Shown in pieces: positions 43,372-55,300 of a DNA stretch of 64,000 bases. The DNA comes from Tubulanus polymorphus (lineage: Eukaryota > Nemertea > Palaeonemertea > Tubulaniformes > Tubulanidae). The stretch spans positions 16,665,263 through 16,729,262 of the forward strand of contig NC_134028.1 of NCBI RefSeq assembly GCF_964204645.1, read 5' to 3'. Made by a program: the position numbers and the translations under genes. Position 1 is the first letter of the stretch, and each line of letters starts with the position of its first letter. A model generated the notes under the pieces. It did not search any database and was not told where the DNA came from. It worked only from the letters and a program-made list of their open reading frames with translations.

Positions 43372-46300
43372 CTGAAATCAAAATACAAAATAATCATTCT
43401 AAAAATACAATTTACAAAAAGAACTTACGTCTACTTGTTTCCATTTCATGCCGTTTATGAACCCATTCATATTCACCAAATTTAGAGTCAAAAGTGCCTT
43501 TCTGAAGGGAACGCAATTTCAGAGTAAATCTCGGGCCTAATTCTTTAAGTCCAACTTTCTGTGAATTACGGAATTCATACCGATGTTGACGAAAAAATAT
43601 AAAATCCCGTTGATTGTGAAATGTAACTACCCTACGACCTTCAAACTGAGGACTATGGGGAAATAAAGATGCCATTAACCGCCCTATTCTATGACCGAGA
43701 TGAGTATTGAAATTGTTGAGAATGACTTCTGGATGATGACATGACATACTACCCATCTTTTTTAAGTCACCTACCAATTTTACATTACTAACTTTGAAAT
43801 GGGCAGTTGGGCCATCAGGTAAGTGTGAAATTACTAAACCATTAGGTATACCACGATTTTGATTAACAACGAGTAAATCAGTATATTCACATCCTTTACA
43901 CTGTTCAATGATCTTCTTGAGAGCTAAACCACGGCGATATTTAACAACAGAGTTCGGAATAATTCTCTTCAGTTCTTTACAAAAGCAATCAGTTCGACCA
44001 CGGGATGATCGATCTGATGCAACAATAAGAATTTTAGGAGTTGTTTCGCGGTTGAAATATGGGGCTAATTCATCATTTGCTTCGTCAACTGCAACCTCCT
44101 CATCTTCAGGATTAACAAATGTTTCATCATAAACTCGACAATTTTCAATCGTTTTTGGAACCTGCTTAGGGGGTGCATTATCACCTAATGCTTTTCTTTC
44201 TTCTTTTTGTAGTTTTTTCTGCTTCTTCTTCTGTTTTCTTTGTTCACGTTTCATTTCAAGATAAGCTGCAGTTCTACGCTGCTTGTTTTTTATCTGAGAA
44301 ATATTTGTCTTCGGAACACACCCTTCAACTGCTTTATCAGCCATTTTCAACAAAGAATTTTACCTTCGCTCTTGGTAAGTTGTCCAAAATTCAGCCGATG
44401 GATTTTCTTCTAAAATATAGCTTACAGTCACAAGAATATCTTCGAAATCTGAAAATTATAAGAAGAAACACATGGGCAAAGTGTGGTTTACCTTGAAAGT
44501 TAGAGGTTGTTTGGGGTAAGGGCATTGCTTGAAAAATCTTTTTTAATTCGTGACTTCAAAGTTCTTCAAGTTTAAATATTGTATTTTATCTTTCTTTATG
44601 GATTATTTTGTAGTCAAATAAGACCAAAGATATACATTTGTTTACGGTCCACATCCAAAATCTTATATTTTCAAAGAAATATTTTTCATTAATACGAAAA
44701 AATATTCAAATAAAATTCATATGATGTCACATATCAGAGGGTGGCTGAATGTATGGCCGTGGAAGCTAACATACTGGTGCAATAAGAAATCAGCGTATTA
44801 GATCGTTTTAAATCCTGGAATTTACCACTAAAATATTCAGACCTCGACCTATACCTATAGTTTGCTGCTTAGTATTTTCAGGTCATAAGAAATTACAATT
44901 TATTACAAATTCTATCAAACAGAAAACACAGCGCTCTTCTGCTGATGAAATGTCAAACGCGCCAGCAAGCAGCATTACAGTATCACTATAGAAGTGTCTA
45001 CTGTACGCGCGTGTGTTTGTGTGTGCAACTGTCTAATCTAATGATTTCCACGCGCACGTGGAGGCCTTGTGTAAGTGAATGTTCGCTTACACTTCAATGC
45101 AAATGAAATCAATCACCGGGTATTAAAATGAAACAATACCTGTGGCGGATAATAATTACATTCTCACCAGCAATGAGCATTTGAAATTCGCACGTTTACG
45201 GCACCTAGTCCAATGAAACGTTCGCCATTCTATGGCTTTCCCATAATTATTTTAGTAGCGCCGGAATTCCCCGTATATCCCAAAAAAGCCAATCACATTT
45301 GCTCGTAGAGACAACGCCACCCCATCGAGGTCATTGCGATATGTTATACGTGAGAGCTTAGAATTTTCCCGCCAAAAACAGTTTTTCGTAGAATTTTAAC
45401 TGAGTTGACCATGTCATCGACGGAGGTTCGCCATGTCTTCAATCGCATCGTTTATACATCGTTTATGCCGAGAACCAATGAAAAAAATGCTCACATTAAA
45501 AAACGTACCACGATTTTACATGAATTGGCTCAATGTCAACTTCATATCGCTCATTAAGGTAAACCAAAAACACAAACATCCACTACCAGGTTTTAGACTT
45601 TTTGGCTGATTTGATGTTTCATAGATTTTCTGGAACATATAATTTTGTCTTTGCCGGAATTGGGATGGTCAGCAGACACGCATATTTAAAGTTTCCGGTA
45701 AGTTTGTGATGCAAATCCAAACGCACCAGGTTTTTTGTTGACAAGTTCATGAGTTTAAGCAAAAAAAAATAAAAAATACATGTGTCCTTTGACCAGTCAC
45801 ACACAGTGTTAACGGCAACCATCAACCCATATATCACTGAGAAATCTCAATCCATTTGAGCTAGGGTCAGGAATTGTTAAATACAAAATGGCTTCTAATG
45901 ACCGTGAGTAATTTCCATTACTACTGCCATCGATTAGAGAACATTCATGGTCCTCACAAATGATTGGAGAACCTGCATTGAAACTGTCTGCTCTCGCACA
46001 ATCGCCATTGAACCCATGACATAGGTCAATAACCATGCAGTACATTGGGTACAAGCTTCACATCAATGATTCAACACGAGTGTTTTAAAGCTGTTCACAG
46101 ACTGAACCTTAACCCTTTCAGTGCGTTTACACCGCAATACGGTGTAAAATCAGTGATAGATTTTGCTAGTACACCGCAATGCGGTGTAGTAATTAGTAAT
46201 TATCTCTCTTGAAAAATGACAGCACCTGTCAAACATAGTGAAATAATAGTAACTAAAGATACACCTGGCTGCAGTGTAGATGCATTATAGTGGTGATGCA

Positions 46301-49300
46301 TTAATAGTGGTATTCCCGTTATTCAACACACTAGGGTGAAATTTTTTGAAATTTTCAAATTATCTCCATCACTATAGGGTATTAATTAGTCAGCATTGAA
46401 AGGGTTAAGGCCGACTGCTAGCTGTACCCTGAGGGCCTAAAGCTAGTCTAACGATCGACCAAGTGGAACAGGAAAACAATGTTTACCAGCGGAAAAACGA
46501 AAGTTACACAAGAATAATTTTGGACTTAATTAATTTTGATCCTGTGAGACAATGACAACACCTAAAACTTTAGCATAAACTATTCGGGACATACAAAATC
46601 AGAAGCTGCTATATAAGTTTTTCAAATTTAAAGGCCGACTTCAAGTATAAAAGGCCCATCATCTGTCAGACATGGCAGTATCTCTGAACCCATGGAGCAG
46701 TCAAGAGCTCCAGAGTTGAAACTGGAATTTCCCTAATATCTCTGTCAGTTAACCAATTTGGACCCTCCTTTTTGTCAGGGATATGTGTAAACATGTAATA
46801 TAGTCATATCTATGGCTTAAAATTTAGTTTAAGCCCTCCTTCATGCATAGATTAGCAATTTACTTAGTACATTCTTCAAATTTTCAAATCTTTGAATGAC
46901 AAGCTGGGAGGAGTTATTCACCTCACCACAGAGAGCACAGTGACCTGTAGTCATAAACCTATATAAACAAAACAGTTGCAGCTCTCTAGTGCGTAATTTT
47001 GGGGGTTAAAAAACTTTTGACCTGAAAGTTATATCAAACTGAAAATTTATATATCATCTTAACTCCTCATCAGTAACAATGTGTGAAAATTTCATCAAAA
47101 TCGGACAAAAATTGAATAAATTGTAAATACAGATTTTATGTTCAACTCCATTATTACTGGAGGAATTCTTATCAAAAAACATCTACAAAATCAGCGAATT
47201 CTAATTAAGAAGATTACTATGACCAAAATGATATCAAACATATACGAAAAAAGTTTTTTTTTATGTGTCACTGTGATACTGTGTGATACTGGTGTGAGCC
47301 AGATGTGTTCCAGTAAACACTATAAACAAACTACCGCTTGCTAGTTGCTAGTGGGATGTGGCCTGCACTGCAAATCTCAAGTACCAACCGGTGGGTTTTT
47401 GGACCTCCATTTGAGTCGGCCTTTAAGGGCAGTACATATTAAACCAGGCCAGCCGGTTACTGTTGAAATCAAGCTCATCAACTGAATGTGACTTTCAATA
47501 GTTTCATTCATGATAGGATATCTATGTGCATCATAATAGGATGCATGTCTGTGTGCATGCGGTAAAAACACTAATCTGCTCCGTGGGAAGCGTTATCTAT
47601 TACTACACGTGATTGATACATAAATGGTTAACGGTTAAGGCGTTATTTCTGACAATGCTTCGACTAGTGTCTTGCAATAAGTATAACAAGAAACGAAATT
47701 CTTAGTATGGACTTTCCTAAATTTACATGAGTGTATGTTTAATCAGCATCACAATTAAACATTGGTACTCTTTAGATCGAAAATAAGGACGGAAAATATC
47801 AAGAAAAAAATGTAATTTCTCAAATTATGAATGGAAACGCATACCTATTTTCGGCATGATGATGTACCCCCTTGAATCGAAAAGTTTTCATAAAAATCTG
47901 TCTATTGATGCGATCTCCATCACACACAACTCCATGATGATTCATCAAGAATATACATGGTAGTGGGTTTTCCCCACTGACTCAAATAGACACTCCACGC
48001 TCACAGTGTGACGATATCATTTATTTCTTACACTATGTACGAAAAATGAAGAAATCCCTCACTTCGAATTTAAAATTATACGATCAAATTTATTATAATG
48101 AAACCAGAACGTTTCGGCTGTTGACTAACAGCCATCATCAGGTGGAATGACCAGAAAAACAAGTCTCGCTTAGTTCTTCTCGACTTAAGTGCTGATTTCT
48201 ACACTGTTGACCACTTCAAATTATTACCCAGATTGGAAAAGATGGGTATTACTGATGTCGCTCTAAGACGGCTTTCATCTTATTTATGTGACAGGTATCA
48301 GAAAGTGTGCTTAAATGGTTCTTTTTCCGAGCCAGTAAAGCTAAATTATGGTGTACCACAGGGCTCCGTTTTAGCTCCTTTGCTTTTCTGTGCTTATATT
48401 GCTCCAGTTGGTAACATTTTTTAAGCATCTTACAACTGATTATCATCTATATGCAGATGATAGTCAGTAGTACATTCCTTTTAACTGAAAAAAAGCTCTC
48501 TTAAGAAAATGTATGTATATATGAGAGATATCGAAAAAATTATGTCAAGCAGTGATACAAAATACAGAACCCTAATACCATCGTCAAGCGACTCTCAGCA
48601 ATTTTTGATTGATGATAGTCCCACAATCTAAGCATAATATCATGCAATTCGTTGGTTGATAGGAGGGTCTTTTTTAATGGACATACGGGTGGTGTATAAT
48701 TTAAATCAATATAGTAACTACAAAGATCGAACAAGGACAAGGGGCCTAAAAGCGGCTGGGGCAGAATTTACTGTTAGTTTTTTTAACGATAGGTTGTGTA
48801 TCACGGACAGGTCAGACGGGGTAGAGAGGTGAGGGGTTGGTTCCAAGAACTCTAAACATTTGAAGCAATTAGATTCATTTCCCGGCCAATTACAATGACT
48901 GATTTTTGTTAGCAAAAATATCAGGGTATGTGCCGAGCTAGTATATATATCTTCTCCGAGCCTACCTTTAGTATCATAGAAGCAATCAGACCCAAGTATG
49001 ATATCAACTGCGCCAATGTTAAGTATATCTGGATGAAATATTCCCCAAGTAATAGACAGCACAGGAATATCCAATATATTGTTCAGTTCACAGCTATCTT
49101 GAGCATTTTTCCGCGCATATGAAAATGCTTTACCATCTGACAACTTAAGTAAACCACCACACCTCAATGCAACTATACCAGGAAGACTACTTCCACATCC
49201 AAGCTAAAATGAAAAATCATTTTATAATCAAGCATGCATGTTTCATCAATTGACTGAAAGTGATTAAATTACATTTTATCTCACCTCGACAATGCTTTTG

Positions 49301-52300
49301 TTATGTACTTTTTGTCTGTTAAACCAGAGGAATTGCCCTAAAAGTGGTGCAGATGGCCAAACGTAAGAGCCGTACTGTTGATCGGTCAACTGGAAATAAA
49401 AATTTAGTAACCGTATTTTCCGGCGATTAAGCTGACTCAGCCAATAAACGGAGAGCAGTTTTTTAGCCTAAAATACATGGATTTCTTAATGCATCGCCCA
49501 ATAAGCAGAGGCCGTTCATCAGGTTTTAATCCACTGATTTGTCAATTAGTTTGTCTTAATTGACGGTGTATGAGGCTGACAATGCAGCCTGCCGATGGGC
49601 GAGAGTGGTGTGTATACTATCATTGCCGAGTCACTGCTATATATAGACTCATTCAGGTGATTTCTAACACACAGTGCCATTTATTGTAACCTGCATTGGC
49701 AAACAGGTGGCTGACTGCTGGCGCGCATATATACTAATGTATTAGCGCTGCAGTCAGGCATTTAGCCAGGAGGGCGTCATTTGGACGCCCTCAACCGGAT
49801 GTTTTCAGGGAAAATATCAGATCAAGGAATTTGCAACACAGCTGATCTGACTATGTTATTTGAGACTTAAATTTCAATGTAAAAACGAAATAAATATCAA
49901 TCAGTTCCCGCCGTCGTTGTTTTTCTTTTCTGTGTGCATCCATGTTTGTTTATTTGAGCCTCCGCATTCAGGAGAGTGGATCGATTTTTATGTACGACAC
50001 CACTGGTTCATTGAACGTCTATTCACTTCAACATGATCAGTGCATAAAGCTCACATTGTTCGACACGTGTGGCTGGCATGAATAAGATAACAGATTATTT
50101 TAAGGGCTCTCGGGCAGGGCAGCCCAGCGGAGTAGTTAGCCATCAACCTACAGAACCTGTGATTTTGGAGGATGATGGGCCTGAATCCGAGGTGGAGGAT
50201 CCAGATCCCCCGGTCCCTGAAAACATAGTGGGAAATCACTGGCTATTTATACTCTAGTGCAGCGCGCACTCATGGGGTGTATATTCTGAGTGATATGCAG
50301 CGGTGTAGTGTGTGTTTATACAATTATTGAAACTCGCCCCCGCCACACATGAATAGATTAATCTTTATCATTTTCCGATTAAAAACTATCGAGAAACACC
50401 TCAAATCGGACCAGCACAAATTGTCCATTCCAAGGGCTGACAATTTGCAGGCGGATTTGGCAGTCATCCAAAGCATGGAATGAAAAAAGAGTGCAGGCAT
50501 TCTCGGTGGCTCTGAAAAAGTGCCTACTGGGTTATCAGGGATAAAATAGCGAATCGTAAATATGCTTCCCTGGTTAAATTTCTGCAGGATTTACAGATGC
50601 CAGCTGCTTTATATTTGAACAGTAGCTGCAGAGCTAACTACATAAGTCCCGATATCTTTAACCAATTAACCCTTTCAGTGCTATGGATGTGCTATGCACG
50701 CTTCTATGGCGTCACTTTGTGCGCGGCTGATGTGCAGAGCACACGTATTAGCTATTCTTTTCAAAATGACTGCAGCACAATGCCGATTGTATTATTTTGA
50801 ATTGCAAGCAATTTCCAAAAAAAATCTTTCAAAAATTGTTTTGCAAATCATCAAAATCTTGTAGATTGCTCATGGGTGTAAATAAATTGCCCATGGGCAA
50901 AGTGTGGTTTACCTTGAAAGCTAGAGGTTGTTTGGAGTAAGGGCATTGCTTGATAAATCTTTTTTAATTCGTGACTTCAAAGTTCCACATGTTTATATTG
51001 TATTTTATCTTTCTTAAAGAATTATTTTGTAGTCAAATAAGACCAAAGATATACATTTGGTTACGGTCCACGTCCAAAAAATTGTAGGGTACAGGTAGGC
51101 GTGGCAGGGAAATCATTTTATATTTTCAAAAAAATATGTTTCACAAAATGAAAAAAATATTCAAATAAGGCCATCCCAAAATAATTGTCTGTTTGCCGTA
51201 ACACCGACTCAACTTTTCAGGACTAGTCGGTAGGAAGAGAAAAAATTTTTTTGCTAAATTTTTGGGCCAAAAAACAAATTTATCACCTTTTTACATGGAA
51301 ACAATATCGCAAAAATCATCTACGTTGTGCACAGGAAATTTGTCTTATAGCGTAGATTTCGAGAATTATTCTAAAATTATAACTTCGTCCAGAGCGTCAT
51401 CTGTGTTAAAAATGAAACAGTACATTGAATATGTGCGCAGTTTTACGTTAACAGCTTTGCAGCTTATTGGAAAACTTAAATTAGGCCACATTGACAATGC
51501 ATGTTTTCACACGATGCACACTTGAATTCAAACATATATAATACGTAGCTCATACGTAGGCAGTGGGTCGGTCAGCCGTTTATATCAAAGATAAAATTTA
51601 TTTCAATGAATCCCAGAAAAAAGTTTTCACTCGGTACCTTTGAAGTCGGGTCGGTCGGGGTTATGGCAAACCAGGGAAGTGTGATGAGATGGAATACGGA
51701 CGCTTTTAATTGCCGGATGTAGGCTATTCAATTCAGCCCATACATCAAAGGTTACCGCAACAGCAGTAAGCTACGCTTATCGAGTGTGTGTTACCAGCTG
51801 AACACTAGTCAACATCAACTTTGATTCAGTCGCAGAACAACCCGCAATAGTTTTAGCCCGATAAATGTTCTGCGATCGATACTACGCATGCGCACTGCAG
51901 TTCATTGAACAACGTGGAAGTGGCTGTGTATACACATATTTTTCTTTAGAAAATGGTTGAAATTCAACAATTTCTCGTAAAATTTGTCCAAAAAGGTATG
52001 TATTTTTATTCTTCTATATCTCCGAAACCCGGTATCGGAACATTAAGTATTTATATTGTGATTAAAGTCTGCTTTTATGTGTTAAACATATGTTTTTGCC
52101 AGTTCGTTCCGATTCCGGGTTTAGCGTTATTTGGGCCTTGAAGATGTCAAATATTTCGGCCCAGACTCGCGCAGCTTTCGTTTCTGACGTCATGTTGCTA
52201 TGTTATGACACAAACATATACACGAAGTATGATCTTTAAAATGTGTATTTACTACATAATAATGTTACTTAATAACGCTTACATTAGGCCTACAAATTAT

Positions 52301-55300
52301 TGTCCCCCATATAAACCAAGTTGCCTAAATAGCATCAGCAATCTCATTTAATTAACCTTTTCTTGTTTTTAGTCATGGATCTTTGTCGATTGTGTGGAAA
52401 AAATGCGAAACCTCCGGATCGTCGTCCTATCGATAAAAATAATTTCAAAAGCCATGTGAAGGAGTTGTTCAACATTGATTTTGATGATGATACTGAACAG
52501 TACCCGATATATATCTGTAATATGTGTTGTGTCAAATTACAAAAATGGCGTAAGAACAAAAACGTTAAATATTTTTGTTAAGAATTTTTGTAAACCACTG
52601 TTAATTCCAAGTCTGGACGGCGACGTATTTGTAGTCAAAATTTTATCGATCGATTTTCCATAATGTACTGCTGCCATTCCATTTGAACTGAATTTAAATA
52701 CTCGATGGTTAATCACTTCAGTCATAGCCTTTTCCAAATATATAGTGTTCCTGCGAAAATAATAATAATGATTATTATTTTAACATGTACTTATCTGGAT
52801 TTTTTATATCATGTTTATATATTTATTTCTGTATTCGTTTATTATTTTATAACCTAAAAGGATTGTATTGATTATAAAAATAAATGTAAAAAATACCTGT
52901 ATGTGTGTTTTCTCGTGTTCAGATCGCAGTCTCTGGTCAGCTGAGCCTGAGAAGTACCTATATGAAAAAGAAAAGGAAAGAATAAAGTGCCTGCAATTAG
53001 GTGGAAACTATTCCGATATTTCATTGATTCAAAAGGAATAACACTCACTAGAATCGGCCGAATTAGTTGATCCTGATCCAGAGGATTCCCGTAATATTTC
53101 CGTATCGATCTGAACCAATTCGTCACTATCAAAGAATAGATCGTCAAAATCGTCATCAATTATAATTTCGTTGACAACCGTTGCCATTTTAATACAGCGG
53201 AAAGAACCGATATCACGATTGATAAAACACTATATCCGTCTGAAGCGATGTAGAGAGAATCCCACAATGATAACGAAAAAGTCCAAAAATGTTAGTAGTT
53301 TATTCAACGTTTCGTCTATGTCCTAATAGTCATCTTCAGAAATAATGAATACTACAGAAATTATGAGAGATATATACAATCCAGAGACAAAGAGACTAAT
53401 TCAAGTAATCAGAGATGATACTAACTAAAGGAAAATTAACGTAGAAACAGTTACACGCTAAAACAGATTAAAGAGAAGCAGTTAAGAGACAAACTAGGGG
53501 GCACTTAAATTTAAGACAATTGTGAATACAAGTTGATCGACTAAAATGGATGAGGGGAAATCAGGTGTTGAGTTTAACCAGTATACAGAGGAATTTTTAT
53601 ATAAGTTTATTATGGGATGAAAAACCGATATTCGGAAACAACTGAATTATTACGGAGATTCCCGATCTCGCTGGTTATCGCTTATTGGCGCGTTACGTAA
53701 CAAAGCGCTCGCCGATGAACCGTTATCGGCTTTAGGGCAATTACAACGCACATTGACAAGAGCTGCACAATAGCGTCCGTATTCCATCTCATCACACTTC
53801 CCTGGGCAAACAGACCATTATTATGGGATGGCCTAAAATTCATATGATGTCACATATCAGAGGGTGGCTGAATATTGGGTTATGGAAACCTCTTCCAATG
53901 TTGGCTGCGGAAGTTAAAATACCAGTACAGAAGAAATCGGTTATTAGATCGTTTTAAATCCTTGAATTTACGACTACAATATTCAGAGCTCGACCTATAC
54001 TTTTAGTTTGCTGCTTAATATATGTCACAAGAAATTACAATTTATTACAAATTCTATCAAACAGAAAACACAGCGCTCATCTTCTGCTACGATTATTCAG
54101 CCTATTTTCATGTCAAACGCGCACGCGTTACAGCATCAGCTTGAGAAGTGTACTGTACGAGCTTGTGTGTGTGTCGTGTAGCACTCTGCGCGCACAAGTG
54201 GAGGCCTCGGGTAAGTGAGTGTTCGCTTACACTTCAATGTCAATCAAACCAATCACCGGGGATTAAAATGAAACAATACCTATGGGGGATGTGTGAAATA
54301 ATTACATTCTCACCAGCAATGAGCATTTAAAATTTGCACGTATACGGCACCTAGTCCAATGAAACGTACGCCATTCTATGGCTTTCCCATAATTATTTTA
54401 GTAGCGCCAGAATTCCCAGTATATCACAAAAACAGCCAATCCCATTCGCTTGTAGAGACGACGCCCCCCAATCGAGGTCATCGCAATTTTATATGCGAGA
54501 GCTAAGAATTTTCCCGCCAAAAACCGTTTTTTGCAGAATTTTAACTCAGTTGACCATGTACATCGACGGAGGTTCACCATGTCTTCAATCGCATCGATTA
54601 TATGTCGTTTAAGTCGAGAACCAATGAAACAAATGCTCACATAAAAAAACGTACCGTGATTTTGCATGAATTGGCTCAATGCCAACCTCATATCGCTGAC
54701 AAAGGTAAACCAAAAATGGAAATAATAACCAAAAATTGGAAATTCTTTTTCTTATTCTGGCATCCGTTCCATTATATCACCCTACATACCGTACGGTGCT
54801 GCCATCTCTCCATAATCATTTTATTGGTTTTTATTTCCGATTTTTTGTGATTATTTTCGGAAAATGGTGGTTTTTAGTATGGTCAGCCATATGTATGAAA
54901 ATGTGTTTCTAATGCTCAATAATCTAACAATTTCAATGTTCAACGCCCCCTGGTGACCTCATACAAAAACCAACCACAATCATAGAACACGTTATAAGCT
55001 ACAACTTTCTAATTCATTGTTGTAACAAAAAATGCTTAGGCATCAATATAATGTTGAAACACTTTTCCCCACCTACGAATGAGTACTAATGACACCAAGA
55101 TGGCCACCAATTGCGTCATAATTGGCTGATCAAAGATACCTGTCTCAGGTATAAAACATTTCTTTCCAAAGAATACCCATCTGCAAATGCAATGAGAAGT
55201 GGCAAACCAGTAGGAAGCTACAGGACTCAGAATTCAGGCCAAAATTAACATTTTTGGGCACTTAAAAGGGCCTAGGACGACCATCTTGAGTCTGATCCAT

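Larger units (their letters stand above)
51169..53833. mobile_element. TAA-duplicating DNA transposon with zinc-domain gene
   Basis: Inverted ends GGCCATCCCAAAATAATTGT and GGCCATCCCATAATAATGGT (26 of 29 matching) with perfect TAA target duplications (51166-51168, 53834-53836). The empty site is seen in R3 copy 1. Two small convergent spliced genes lie inside (51953-52581 plus, 52537-53187 minus). No DDE transposase is seen, so it may be non-autonomous. TAA duplication fits PIF/Harbinger-like elements. Confidence 0.9.
50896..54718. mobile_element. R3, copy 2, split by another transposon
   Basis: 50896-51168 and 53834-54718 together match R3 copy 1; the break is exactly at CAAATAA/AATTCAT, where copy 1 is continuous. 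It proves insertion of the 2665-bp element after R3 had spread. Confidence 0.85.

Noticed and set aside
44345-44353. RPF1 start three codons upstream at TTG
   Set aside because: Not an ATG; ATG 44344 gives the usual MAD-type start, and the upstream bases belong to the METTL23 intron donor region.
48718-48965. Extension of METTL23 exon 3 through the donor into the open frame that follows
   Set aside because: The sequence after DTK does not match the family, whereas exon 4 at 44448-44364 continues it exactly in phase.
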